Shown here piece by piece: positions 38,198 to 48,508 of a stretch of DNA of 64,000 nucleotides; the stretch's first letter is position 1, and the number at the start of each line of letters is the position of its first letter. A program made the translations under genes and the position numbers. Origin of the DNA: Afifella aestuarii (lineage in GTDB: Bacteria; Pseudomonadota; Alphaproteobacteria; Rhizobiales; Afifellaceae); contig NZ_SAUF01000002.1 in assembly GCF_004023665.1 (NCBI RefSeq), forward strand, positions 372,001-436,000. The letters are read 5' to 3'. Under the pieces are notes generated by a model. That model did not search any database, was not told the origin of the DNA, and was given only the letters and a program-made list of their open reading frames with translations.

Positions 38198-38218
38198 CCG
38201 GGCAGGCATCCTGCCCGG
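38198..38218 (+). terminator. Hairpin between potF and potG
   Basis: CCGGGCAGG-CAT-CCTGCCCGG, a perfect 9-bp stem with a 3-base loop, 16 bases after potF. There is no T-run, so it likely protects potF mRNA or partly ends transcription, favouring excess binding protein over the membrane parts. Confidence 0.6.
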
Positions 38219-38242
38219 TCTTCAACGAGGGAAGGGTTACGT

Positions 38243-39400
38243 ATGGCCAAAATGCTCGGGCCCGTGAGGCGCGCTTTTCAGCCGTGGAACGATCCGAGTC
38301 AGCCGCCCTTCATCGAATTCAGGAACGTCACCAAACGCTTCGGCGATTTCACCGCCGTCGACAACCAGTCGATCACCGTCTACGAGCGCGAATTCTATGC
38401 CCTGCTCGGGCCATCCGGTTGCGGCAAGACCACCTTGTTGCGGATGCTGGCCGGCTTCGAGGAGCCGAGCGAGGGCGAGATTTTTCTGGATGGCCGGCCG
38501 TTGACGGGCGTGCCGCCGCACAAGCGGCCCGTCAACATGATGTTCCAGTCCTACGCGCTCTTCCCGCATATGAACGTTGCCGACAACATCGCCTTCGGCT
38601 TGAAGCAGGAGGGGATGGCGAAGGCCGATATGGCGGTGCGCGTCGACGAGATGCTGCGCCTCGTCAAATTGCAGGATTTCGCCCGCCGCAAGCCGGCGCA
38701 ATTGTCCGGCGGCCAGCAGCAGCGCGTGGCGCTCGCCCGCGCGCTCGCCAAACGTCCGAAAGTGCTGCTTCTCGACGAGCCGCTCGGCGCGCTCGACAAG
38801 AAGCTGCGCGAGGAGACGCAGTTCGAGCTGACCGACCTGCAGGAGAGCCTGGGCCTCACCTTTCTCATCGTCACGCATGACCAGGAAGAGGCGATGACCA
38901 TGGCCGACCGCATCGCCGTCATGGATCATGGCCGCGTCATCCAGGTGGCGACGCCGGCCGTCATCTACGAGGCGCCGGCCTCGCGCTACATCGCCGATTT
39001 CGTCGGCGACGTGAACATTTTCGAAGGCCGCATCGCGCATCTGGAAAATGGTGGCCTGACCATGACGACGGCGGCCGGCTTTACGGTCGAAGTGGCGGAG
39101 ATGCCGCAAGGCGTGGCCCGCCCGCAGGCCGGCGAGACGATCTGGTTCGCCATCCGCCCCGAAAAGATGGTGATCAGCCACGAGCGGCCGCCAAACGCCA
39201 CCACCAATCTCATCGAAGGCGAAGTCTGGGATATCGGTTATCTCGGCGATGTCTCGATCTACAACATCAAGCTCGATTCCGGCGACGTGGTGCGCGCGAC
39301 GCGGCTCAACGCCTCGCGCGAAGTGGAGCGTCCGCTCACTTGGGAGGACCGGGTCTTCCTTTCCTGGCGGCCGGACGCCGGCACCGTTCTGGTGCGATAG
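38243..39400 (+). CDS. potG: Polyamine ABC transporter ATPase (PotG-like)
   Basis: ATPase of 385 residues for the putrescine importer. Walker A GPSGCGKTTLLRM, Q-loop MMFQSYALFPHMNVADN, signature LSGGQQQRVALARALAK, Walker B LLLDEPLGALDKKLRE and the switch HDQEEAMTMADR are all intact; a C-terminal TOBE domain (residues ~290-385) follows. The N-terminal lead FQPWNDPSQPPFIEFRNV is typical of PotG. Ten bases separate it from potH. Confidence 0.94.
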   Translation: MAKMLGPVRRAFQPWNDPSQPPFIEFRNVTKRFGDFTAVDNQSITVYEREFYALLGPSGCGKTTLLRMLAGFEEPSEGEIFLDGRPLTGVPPHKRPVNMMFQSYALFPHMNVADNIAFGLKQEGMAKADMAVRVDEMLRLVKLQDFARRKPAQLSGGQQQRVALARALAKRPKVLLLDEPLGALDKKLREETQFELTDLQESLGLTFLIVTHDQEEAMTMADRIAVMDHGRVIQVATPAVIYEAPASRYIADFVGDVNIFEGRIAHLENGGLTMTTAAGFTVEVAEMPQGVARPQAGETIWFAIRPEKMVISHERPPNATTNLIEGEVWDIGYLGDVSIYNIKLDSGDVVRATRLNASREVERPLTWEDRVFLSWRPDAGTVLVR

Positions 39401-39409
39401 GGGGGCGGC

Positions 39410-40303
39410 ATGCACGCTTTGCGCAGCTTTTTCGCCCGCCGCATCGTCATCGCCATTCCGTATCTGTGGCTCGCCGTCTTCTTTCTGGCGCCGTTTCTGA
39501 TCGTCCTGAAGATCTCGTTTTCAGCGACCGCGATCGCCATGCCGCCCTATACGCCGGTCTTCGACGGGCTGGCGACGCTTTGGGAGAGGGCGAAGGATCT
39601 CTCCTTCGACAATTACGTCTGGCTGACGGAGGATGCGCTTTACATCAAAGCCTATCTCTCCTCGGTCAAGATCGCGCTCATTTCGACGGCGATCACGCTC
39701 CTTATCGGCTATCCTCTGGCGCTTGCCATGGCGCGTGCGCCGGACCGCATCCGCCCGCTCCTCTTGATGGCGATCATCCTGCCGTTTTGGACCTCGTTTC
39801 TGATCCGCGTCTATGCCTGGATCGGCATCCTGAAGCCCGAGGGTCTGTTGAACCAGCTGCTTCTGTCGCTCGGCGTCATCGACCAGCCCCTCACCATCAT
39901 CAACACGGATTGGGCCGTCTATATCGGCATCGTCTATTCCTATCTGCCCTTCATGGTGCTGCCGCTCTACGCCACCTTGGAGAAGATGGATTACCGGCTG
40001 ATCGAGGCCGCGAACGATCTCGGCGCGACGCCGCTCGGGGCTTTTTGGAAGATCACCGTGCCTTTGTCGGTGCCGGGCATTCTGGCGGGTTCGCTCCTCG
40101 TCTTCATTCCGGCAGTCGGCGAATTCGTCATCCCGGATCTTCTCGGCGGCTCCGACACGTTGATGATCGGGCGCACGCTCTGGGTCGAGTTCTTCTACAA
40201 TCGCGACTGGCCGGTCGCGAGCGCGGTTGCGATCGTGCTCCTGCTGCTCCTCGTCGTGCCGATCGTCATTTTCCAGAAGATGCAGCAGAGGGCGTCGAGC
40301 TGA
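39410..40303 (+). CDS. potH: Polyamine ABC transporter permease (PotH-like)
   Basis: Inner-membrane permease of 297 residues with about six helices. The first helix begins IAIPYLWLAVFFLAPFLIVL; the ABC permease EAA loop reads LIEAANDLGATPLGAFWKITVPLSVPG, followed by FIPAVGEFVIPDLLGGSDT, characteristic of PotH. A periplasmic loop after helix 1 contains DNYVWLTEDALY. Its TGA overlaps the ATG of potI. Confidence 0.94.
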   Translation: MHALRSFFARRIVIAIPYLWLAVFFLAPFLIVLKISFSATAIAMPPYTPVFDGLATLWERAKDLSFDNYVWLTEDALYIKAYLSSVKIALISTAITLLIGYPLALAMARAPDRIRPLLLMAIILPFWTSFLIRVYAWIGILKPEGLLNQLLLSLGVIDQPLTIINTDWAVYIGIVYSYLPFMVLPLYATLEKMDYRLIEAANDLGATPLGAFWKITVPLSVPGILAGSLLVFIPAVGEFVIPDLLGGSDTLMIGRTLWVEFFYNRDWPVASAVAIVLLLLLVVPIVIFQKMQQRASS

Positions 40304-41094
40304 TGCGCCGCTTCACATCCTTCAATCTGGTCGCGCTCGTCTTCGGCCTCGCCTTCCTCTATCTGCCGATCCTCATTCTGATCATCTATTCGTTCAATGC
40401 CTCGCGCATCGTCACCGTCTGGGGCGGGTTTTCGACGCGCTGGTATGTCGAGCTCATGCACAATCAGAGCATTCTCGATGCGGCATGGGTAACGTTGCGT
40501 GTGGGGCTTTTGTCCGCGACGCTCGCCACCTTCCTCGGCACGCTTGCAGGACTCGCGCTCGTGCGCGGGGGTCGTTTTTGGGGGCGCACGCTCTTCTCCG
40601 GCATGGTCTTCGCGCCTCTCGTCATGCCGGAGGTGATCACCGGCCTGTCGCTCCTGCTTCTCTTCGTGGCGGTCAATTTCGACCGCGGCTTCTGGACGGT
40701 GACGATCGCGCATATCACCTTCTCGATGTGCTTCGTCGCCGTCGTCGTGCAGTCGCGGCTTCTCTCCTTCGACCGCTCCTTGGAAGAGGCGGCGCTCGAT
40801 CTCGGGGCGACGCCGGTGAAGACCTTCTTTGCCGTCACGCTGCCCTTGATTGCGCCTGCCGTCGTCGCCGGCTGGATGCTCGCCTTCTCGCTCTCGCTCG
40901 ACGATCTCGTCATTGCGAGTTTCACGACCGGCCCGGGCGCCACCACCTTGCCGATGAAGATCTACAGCCAGGTCCGCCGCGGCGTGACGCCCGAGATCAA
41001 CGCGGTGTGCACCATCCTCGTGGCGCTGGTGACGCTGGGCGTACTGACGGCCTCGATCCTCGGCAAGGCCCGCGCCCCGGCGCGGGCTCCATAG
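40303..41094 (+). CDS. potI: Polyamine ABC transporter permease (PotI-like)
   Basis: Second permease, 263 residues, pairing with PotH. It starts MRRFTSFNLVALVFGLAFLYLPILI, has FVAVVVQSRLLSFDRSLEEAALDLGATPVKTFF as its EAA region, and SLDDLVIASFTTGPGATTLPMKI, typical of PotI/PotC. The ATG shares its A with the potH stop. The operon ends here; the next gene is convergent 28 bases away. Confidence 0.94.
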   Translation: MRRFTSFNLVALVFGLAFLYLPILILIIYSFNASRIVTVWGGFSTRWYVELMHNQSILDAAWVTLRVGLLSATLATFLGTLAGLALVRGGRFWGRTLFSGMVFAPLVMPEVITGLSLLLLFVAVNFDRGFWTVTIAHITFSMCFVAVVVQSRLLSFDRSLEEAALDLGATPVKTFFAVTLPLIAPAVVAGWMLAFSLSLDDLVIASFTTGPGATTLPMKIYSQVRRGVTPEINAVCTILVALVTLGVLTASILGKARAPARAP

Positions 41095-41122
41095 ACGCCG
41101 ACGCCATCGGGCAGTGCGGGCC

Positions 41123-42868
41123 TCAGTTCGAGGCGGGCGCGCTCGAGGTCAGCTCCGGGCTTGCCAGCGTGCCGATGATGTCGACCGGGATCGCCGGCTG
41201 ATCCGTCTTCGGCGTGAGCGTTCCGGACAGGTCGAGGCGACGGTCATGAAGACCGATCTCGCCGGCAAGCGAGGCGGTGTAGCGCGACGTCTCCACCAGG
41301 CCGTCGGTGAGTTCACACTGCCCGTCGGCAAAGGTGAGGCCCGCCTTGAGCTGCGTGAAGGGCGTGCTTGCGGTTGCCTTGAGGAGCGGCTGTGCCCCGC
41401 CTTCAGGCGCTTTGGCTGCAGCTTCGAGGTCGAGATACGGCAGGCGGCCGTTCTTGGCGTCGACAGTGAGGCGCCCGGTCGCGGTCTGCAGCATGGCGCC
41501 GACATCTTCTCCGGAGCCGGTCAATTCGACCATGATATCGGCCGTCCCCTCGATCGGCGCGGTGCCGAGCATGGAGGTGAGGCCCGCGGTCTTGAGCTCG
41601 TGGGCGCGCAAAGCGGTCTGCAGACGCGGCAGGCCGTCATCCACATCGAGGGTGATGTTGCCGCTGAGGCGCCCCCCAGAAAGCTCCGCCTCGCCGATCG
41701 TCAGAAGGGCGTGGCCGTTCTGGACGAGAAGCGATGCCCCGACCTGATGCAGGCGGGCCGCATCGACCCGGACTTCGCCGGCCGAGACGCGAAGATCGGC
41801 CTTGAAATCGTCGAGCCAGCCGGTGGTGAGGCGCGTCTTGAGGATCGCCGGCGCCTCGCCGTCGTCGACGCTGAAGAGATGATGCAGGACCGGCGTCGTA
41901 TCGAAGGAGGGGAAGGCGAGCGTCCCGGACATGGACGGCGTGCCGGTGAAATCGAGCCGCAGGGCGCCCTTGCCCGAAACGCCGTTCAGATTGAGGGTGG
42001 CATCGGAAAACGTCGCCATATTGCCGGCGATGTCGGCGTCGCTATCGAGGCGAATGGTCTGAAAGGGCGAGGCTTCGGCATAACGGTTGCTGAACCAGGA
42101 GAGCACTGTGGGTGCGTCTTCGAGGTTGAGGGCGAGCCTGCCGAGGAGATGCGGATCGCGCGGGTCGCGCACGGTCCCGCTGAAGGAGGCGTTGAGGCTT
42201 TTCGCCTGCACATCGAGATTGAGCGTCGTTTCGCCGGCCCGGATGAAGCGGTAGGGCTGCTGGGCGGAGGCGGTGATGCGCATCTCTTCGCCATGCCGCA
42301 CGAAGCGGCCGGAAACTTCGATCGGTTTCCTGACGCTGTCCCATTGCAGATTGAGGTTGACCTTGGAGAAGACCTCGCGGCGTCCGCTTAGTTCGTCGCT
42401 GTAGACGATACGCCCGTTCTCGATGACGAAGGAACCGAGGCGCACATCGCCGGCAAAGGCCAGTTGCAGCGCGGCGGCACTCGTGTCGAAATCCCAGCTC
42501 TCCGCCCCGTCGGCGGCACGGCGCAACGAAATGACGGGAGCGACGATGGTGAAATCCTCGATCTCGACCTCGCCGATGAGAAGCGGCAGGAGGCGCACCG
42601 AGGCTTTGAGGAAGGCCATCTGGACGAAAGGCGTGTCGTCGCCCGGAGGTCCGGCGATCTCCACATCCTTGAGCTTGACGCTGAGGCGCGGCAGGAGCGT
42701 GATGACGGCTTCGCCCTCGAGCGAGACTTCCCGCCCGGTCCAGGCCGATATCTGCTCGGCGACCCGACGCTTGACGTCTTCGGGCGAGACGAGTTGGCTA
42801 GCGAGGAATGCCAGCCCGCCCACGAGAACGACCAGGAGGCCGAGGGCGATAAGCAGCCGCCGCATCAT
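41123..42868 (-). CDS. AsmA family protein
   Basis: A 581-residue AsmA-like protein, a family now thought to bridge inner and outer membranes and carry lipids. A single N-terminal membrane helix ([20 protein letters not shown]) is followed by [21 protein letters not shown] and [22 protein letters not shown], the AsmA N-terminal block, then long beta-rich repeats. The C-terminal AsmA part has [20 protein letters not shown] and NGRLPYLDL. Codes alone between potI (convergent) and the acetoacetyl-CoA synthetase (divergent). No phenotype can be predicted from the context. Confidence 0.9.
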   Translation of the reverse strand: MMRRLLIALGLLVVLVGGLAFLASQLVSPEDVKRRVAEQISAWTGREVSLEGEAVITLLPRLSVKLKDVEIAGPPGDDTPFVQMAFLKASVRLLPLLIGEVEIEDFTIVAPVISLRRAADGAESWDFDTSAAALQLAFAGDVRLGSFVIENGRIVYSDELSGRREVFSKVNLNLQWDSVRKPIEVSGRFVRHGEEMRITASAQQPYRFIRAGETTLNLDVQAKSLNASFSGTVRDPRDPHLLGRLALNLEDAPTVLSWFSNRYAEASPFQTIRLDSDADIAGNMATFSDATLNLNGVSGKGALRLDFTGTPSMSGTLAFPSFDTTPVLHHLFSVDDGEAPAILKTRLTTGWLDDFKADLRVSAGEVRVDAARLHQVGASLLVQNGHALLTIGEAELSGGRLSGNITLDVDDGLPRLQTALRAHELKTAGLTSMLGTAPIEGTADIMVELTGSGEDVGAMLQTATGRLTVDAKNGRLPYLDLEAAAKAPEGGAQPLLKATASTPFTQLKAGLTFADGQCELTDGLVETSRYTASLAGEIGLHDRRLDLSGTLTPKTDQPAIPVDIIGTLASPELTSSAPASN

Positions 42869-42996
42869 GGGGACCTATCTCCGTTGTCATCGCGATAGGG
42901 GCTTTGCCGCCCGAAGGCAAGGCGCTTGGGGTTTTCTGCACGCCTTCCTTTAAGAGGCAAGAGCGCCCCTACAGAACACGAGCCGAGGAAACGCTG

Positions 42997-44955
<1,959 letters not shown>

Positions 44956-44986
44956 GAGCGTTCGAAAGTTCGGAAATTGGCGAACG

Positions 44987-45655
44987 TCAGAAGACGCGGC
45001 GCAATTCGGCGTTCGCCTTTATCATGTACATCAACGTCTCGCCTTCGGTGCGTACCGCGCGCAGATCGGCCGTTGCCAGTTTGACTGTCTTGAAGCGGGC
45101 GTACTGCACCTTGGTGGCCGACAGCGCGGTCGCATAGGCAAGCTCGAACAGGCTCTTGCCCTTGTTGGGGCCGCTGTCGACGACCTTGCTTCCTTCCGTC
45201 GAACTCGGGCTGTCCTTGTTGAGCTGGCTGTGGCTCGGTGCATTCGGTCCGCACAGTTTCGGCGAGCCGAGCGCCCATGTGCCGCTGACGATATCTGCGG
45301 GCAAGGTCGCAAGCGTCTGGTCCCAGACAGGGATCGGCGCGTCGTCCACATGCAGTTCGACCCAGTTCGAATGCGCGTAGAAGTCCTGTGTCGTATGAAG
45401 GAGCGCGCCGAAAGCGGCGAGCGCGGGATCCCCGTACTTGTCGCCGACCGTGTCGATGAGGTTCCATTCATCGGCGATATGCTGGATCCCGCCTGGGAAA
45501 TCGCAATTGTCGAAATGCACGCAGCTTTGGGTCTGCAGCAGGTCTTGCGCCATATTGGCGAGAACCACGTAGCCGAGCTGTTGCTGATCGAGGACGCCGT
45601 CATTGGCCTCTTGGGTCAGTTCTGCATGATAGTTGATATCGAACTTTACGGACAT
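44987..45655 (-). CDS. Het-C/VWA7-like putative zinc hydrolase in RiPP-like operon
   Basis: A 222-residue protein with the signature of the Het-C/VWA7 N-terminal region, related in pattern to zinc-dependent phospholipase C/S1-P1 folds. Candidate metal ligands are His10 (NYHAELT), His59 and Asp62 (IQHIADEW), His87, Asp91, His95 and Glu100 (LLHTTQDFYAHSNWVEL). A second conserved block SHSQLNKDSP (141-150) and the helix FELAYATALSATKVQYARF fit the same family. No signal peptide is seen, so it should be cytoplasmic unless exported otherwise. It starts 35 bases after the radical SAM gene and ends the operon. It could process, activate or confer immunity to the peptide; this is inference. Confidence 0.75.
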   Translation of the reverse strand: MSVKFDINYHAELTQEANDGVLDQQQLGYVVLANMAQDLLQTQSCVHFDNCDFPGGIQHIADEWNLIDTVGDKYGDPALAAFGALLHTTQDFYAHSNWVELHVDDAPIPVWDQTLATLPADIVSGTWALGSPKLCGPNAPSHSQLNKDSPSSTEGSKVVDSGPNKGKSLFELAYATALSATKVQYARFKTVKLATADLRAVRTEGETLMYMIKANAELRRVF

Positions 45656-45690
45656 GGGCTTGGCCTTTCCCGGGGGGCCTGGAAGATTGC

Positions 45691-47097
45691 TCAGGAGAAA
45701 AACGGGCCGCCGCAATGCGGATCCTTGGCGTAGTAGCTGCCGGTGGCGTTGAACGAATCCACGAAACACGAGGTGCGGCAGGCATAGAGCTTGGAGCAGC
45801 GCGCGCATTCCGGATCGATCAGAGCGGGTGCCACCGTGCGCTCACGCAGCGCTGCGAACGCGTCCCCGTTCCAGATCGCTTTCAGTCCGGCCTCGAAGAC
45901 GTTGCCGTAGGTGAAGTCCTTCACGCCATGCATCTTGTCGCAGACGGAGACATCGCCGGTCGGAAAGATCGACATGCCCATATTGATACCGCCACAGGGA
46001 TACCAGTCGTCTTCACTCCATTTGCGGCTGGTGTCTTTGGGGGGATGAACGCGGCATAGAGCGGCATAATCGTCGCGCTTCTTCGCCACCTTCTGGCGCA
46101 CCTGCGCGAGCTCTTCGTCCGTGACGTTCGTCTCTGAATTGGCGCCGGAATGGATGGCGCCGGTCTCCATGTAGGAGATGCCGATCTCCGCAACGCCGAG
46201 CGTGACGAGAAGGTCGATCATCGTCTCGACGCCGTGTTGTGTCCTGGGTGTGAGCACGCTCTTCACGACGACCTTGATGCCGGCGTCGGTCAGATAGTGG
46301 ATGGCGTTGAGCACGCGCTGGAATTGACCGCGGGAGCGCGTCACCGCGTCGTGAAGCTCTGCCGTGGGCGCGTCGAAGGAAATCGTGATCTCCTCCATCC
46401 CCGCTTTGGCGAGACGTTGCGCGATCCTCTGATCCGAGCCGATCACCGTGCCGTTGCTGGTGATCGTCGGAATCATGCCGCGGCTGAGGCCGCGCTCGAT
46501 GACCTCCAGCCAGCCCTTGAAGAGCGTGGGTTCGCCGCCCGTGAGGCCCAGGAACACGACACCCCAATCCGCCGCCTCGTCGACCACCTCCAGACACTTC
46601 GTCAGGTCCCAGCGCGGGTCTCCCTTTTGCTGGAGGTCCTGGTAGCAATAGGTGCAGTCAAAATTGCATTTGAAGGTCAGCGTGATGTTGATGCCTGCGG
46701 GCACCGGCCATTGCCCATGCATGGCGCTCGCGATGACCGCGTCGTTTCCGGGATAGAGAAAGCTCTTCGGTTCGAAGCGCGGTTTGACGTGCAGATCAGG
46801 CCCCGGCTCTCTGACCGGCACATGATCTTCCGTCAGGAACATCCGGTTCTGCTCGATGAGCCGGAGCACCTGCGATCGCGCGTTCGCCGGAGAAAGCCCG
46901 AAGGTCTCTCCATACAGAAAGGCGATCTCGGTGGACGTCATCTGGCCGTGGCAGAGCGACAGAAAAAACGCGTGTGAGGGATGGATCATCCGGATGAGCG
47001 AAGGATGATAGCCATGTGCCAGCGCGTAGCCTTGCATCGGCTTCAGCCGCACATTGTCCTTCAGGACAGGAACGGAGTGCTTCGCTTCAACGCCCAT
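45691..47097 (-). CDS. Radical SAM/SPASM peptide maturase
   Basis: A 468-residue enzyme likely to modify the peptide encoded just upstream. Residues ~10-95 look like a PqqD-type winged-helix recognition domain (VLKDNVRLKPMQGYALAHGY onward). The radical SAM cluster is Cys144, 148, 151 in KCNFDCTYCYQ, followed by LTGGEPTLF. The C-terminal SPASM domain has all seven cysteines in canonical spacing: Cys368-x12-Gly-x4-Cys386, then Cys431-x2-Cys434-x5-Cys440-x3-Cys444, and Cys462. GGGAGGAGG precedes the ATG. Such enzymes form thioether or C-C crosslinks in sactipeptides, ranthipeptides and relatives. No transporter gene accompanies it. Confidence 0.93.
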   Translation of the reverse strand: MGVEAKHSVPVLKDNVRLKPMQGYALAHGYHPSLIRMIHPSHAFFLSLCHGQMTSTEIAFLYGETFGLSPANARSQVLRLIEQNRMFLTEDHVPVREPGPDLHVKPRFEPKSFLYPGNDAVIASAMHGQWPVPAGINITLTFKCNFDCTYCYQDLQQKGDPRWDLTKCLEVVDEAADWGVVFLGLTGGEPTLFKGWLEVIERGLSRGMIPTITSNGTVIGSDQRIAQRLAKAGMEEITISFDAPTAELHDAVTRSRGQFQRVLNAIHYLTDAGIKVVVKSVLTPRTQHGVETMIDLLVTLGVAEIGISYMETGAIHSGANSETNVTDEELAQVRQKVAKKRDDYAALCRVHPPKDTSRKWSEDDWYPCGGINMGMSIFPTGDVSVCDKMHGVKDFTYGNVFEAGLKAIWNGDAFAALRERTVAPALIDPECARCSKLYACRTSCFVDSFNATGSYYAKDPHCGGPFFS

Positions 47098-47165
47098 TGT
47101 GGCCTCCTCCCGGCGTGCGAATTGGGCCCGTCTTCGCCGCACGGAAGGCGGCGTGGCGGAGAAGA

Positions 47166-47192
47166 TCCGGCGTCCGGGGAACGGACGCCGGA
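47166..47192 (-). terminator. Hairpin between peptide gene and radical SAM gene
   Basis: An 11-bp perfect stem (TCCGGCGTCCG with its complement) around GGGAA, starting 10 bases after the peptide stop. It has only a weak T-tract (ATCTTCTCC) on the minus strand. Partial termination here would give many peptide transcripts per maturase transcript, as commonly needed in peptide clusters. Confidence 0.6.
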
Positions 47193-47201
47193 CGCTTCAT
47201 G

Positions 47202-47387
47202 TCAAAGCGGTTGCACCTGAATGCAGGTGGAAAGGACGTTCCAGCAGCCGGGATCGCAGCCGACGGCTTCCTTTCCAGTCTCCAGGTTCTTGGCGCGGGC
47301 CTCCGCCCGGTCCGCTTCCTCGCGCAACTGCTTGGCGAGGCCACGCAAATAGTCAGGCTGATGCAGATGTCCGGCTTCAGTTGCCAT
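47202..47387 (-). CDS. Putative RiPP precursor peptide with Cys-rich C-terminus
   Basis: A 61-residue peptide. Residues 1-43 are a charged, helix-forming leader (ending NLETGKEAVG); residues 44-61, CDPGCWNVLSTCIQVQPL, hold all three cysteines (44, 48, 55) with Trp, Asn, Ser and Thr as possible modification sites. The Ala/Glu/Arg-rich helix YLRGLAKQLREEADRAEARA may be the recognition element. GGAGGAAG lies in front of the ATG. It is the first gene of a three-gene operon with a radical SAM/SPASM enzyme, the usual layout of such clusters. I do not know this peptide family. No double-Gly motif precedes the core; Val-Gly before Cys44 is a possible cleavage point. Confidence 0.75.
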   Translation of the reverse strand: MATEAGHLHQPDYLRGLAKQLREEADRAEARAKNLETGKEAVGCDPGCWNVLSTCIQVQPL

Positions 47388-47429
47388 AATGACTTCCTCC
47401 TCGTGTGCGTGACGCAACGCGAGAATAAC

Positions 47430-47560
47430 GTTCTAAATCAGAAGCAGAGTCAAGTAGAAATACTCAATAGTAAATATCTTAAAAAAATAGAGCTGCGCGC
47501 TAATTCGAAATTAACGTACAATAATTCAATATTTACATTTTTATACAAAGCGAGCGCAGG
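47430..47560 (-). promoter_or_regulatory. AT-rich promoter region of the RiPP-like operon
   Basis: About 130 bases of very low GC (long runs such as TTAAAAAAATAG and ATTCAATATTTACATTTTTA) in an otherwise GC-rich window. It lies directly upstream of the peptide gene and holds several TTGAAT/TATAAA-like elements on the minus strand, so no single promoter can be picked by eye. Such islands attract MucR/Ros- or H-NS-like silencers and often mark acquired genes. Confidence 0.55.
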
Positions 47561-47673
47561 GGGCGGAGATGTTGAGCGGCGCCGGTTTCAGTCGCGTGGA
47601 TGTGTGGCCGCTAATTGGACAGCGGGGTCAGGAGAACAGTTTGCCGGCAGGCGCTCGTGCGAGGCCTTGCGCG

Positions 47674-48267
47674 CTAAAGGGCCGGCGTGAAGATGCTTGC
47701 CGTGATCACGAGGGCGACGGCGGCGAGGCCTGTGGCGGCGATCATCAGGGCACCGTCGCAGACGAGGAGCGCGAGCCCGATGAGCGCGATGGCGCCCATC
47801 GGCGCGCTGCTCGCAAACGGGATGAGTTCCAGGGGCGGCACGGTCAGCGTCATCACGATGCAGATGAAGGCCGCGACCCGCACGAAGGGGCCGCTGGCGT
47901 AGCGGGTGAGCCGGCCGTGGAACAAGCGGTCGAGGCGGCGCGCGAAGGCGCGCATGGATTGTGTCGCCTCGCCCAGTTTCCTGGCGGAGACGCTTTGGCG
48001 CGAGACGAATTCCGGGATCCAGAAATGGTCGCGGCCGAACAGCATCTGGCCTGCGAAGAGCGCAACGATGGCGGCGAGGAAGGTGGGGACGCCCGGTATC
48101 CCGCCGATCGGCGAAAGCTCGATCAAGGCGGGGACCAGGAGGAAGGGGCCGTAGCTGCGGTGGCCGAACGTGTCCATCATCTGTCCAATGGAGACACGCT
48201 CGTGCTGGCGTGCCGTTTCGGCGAGGCGATCGACGACCTCGGTGGTGTTGCGGGGACTGGATTCCAT
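47674..48267 (-). CDS. exoD: ExoD family exopolysaccharide synthesis protein
   Basis: A 197-residue membrane protein of the ExoD family, linked in rhizobia to exopolysaccharide and alkali tolerance; molecular role unclear. The start MESSPRNTTEVVDRLAETA is followed by VSIGQMMDTFGHRSYGPFLLVPAL and IGGIPGVPTFLAAIVALFAGQML, the diagnostic block, then FVRVAAFICIVMTLTVPPLELIPF and further helices, about four to five membrane segments. The ATG at 48267 is preferred over a long Arg-rich upstream extension. It lies beyond the AT-rich region, same strand as the RiPP-like operon but not part of it. Confidence 0.9.
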   Translation of the reverse strand: MESSPRNTTEVVDRLAETARQHERVSIGQMMDTFGHRSYGPFLLVPALIELSPIGGIPGVPTFLAAIVALFAGQMLFGRDHFWIPEFVSRQSVSARKLGEATQSMRAFARRLDRLFHGRLTRYASGPFVRVAAFICIVMTLTVPPLELIPFASSAPMGAIALIGLALLVCDGALMIAATGLAAVALVITASIFTPAL

Positions 48268-48508
48268 GAACGCCGAACGGCGGAGGAGAGGGTGGGTTCC
48301 ACGCCGCGCCTGACCACGCCGGCCTGCCGGCGCTGCGCCTCGAAGCCCGGCTCCGGCGAACTTCAAAGGGGTTAACGGAATTTCCGCTATCTCCAGCCGG
48401 AGCCTCCCGAATTCGCGATGGCAGCTATCGCGTAAGGTACGTTGTGCAGTGCGGCGAGCGGGCGTAGGGCAGCGGCAAGAATAGAAGGGTCAAAGCAGGA
48501 GTGATCCG

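Noticed and set aside
46700-47100. PQQ biosynthesis (PqqE/PqqD fusion and PqqA)
   Set aside because: The peptide lacks the PqqA Glu-x3-Tyr motif and no other pqq genes are present; only the maturase architecture is similar.
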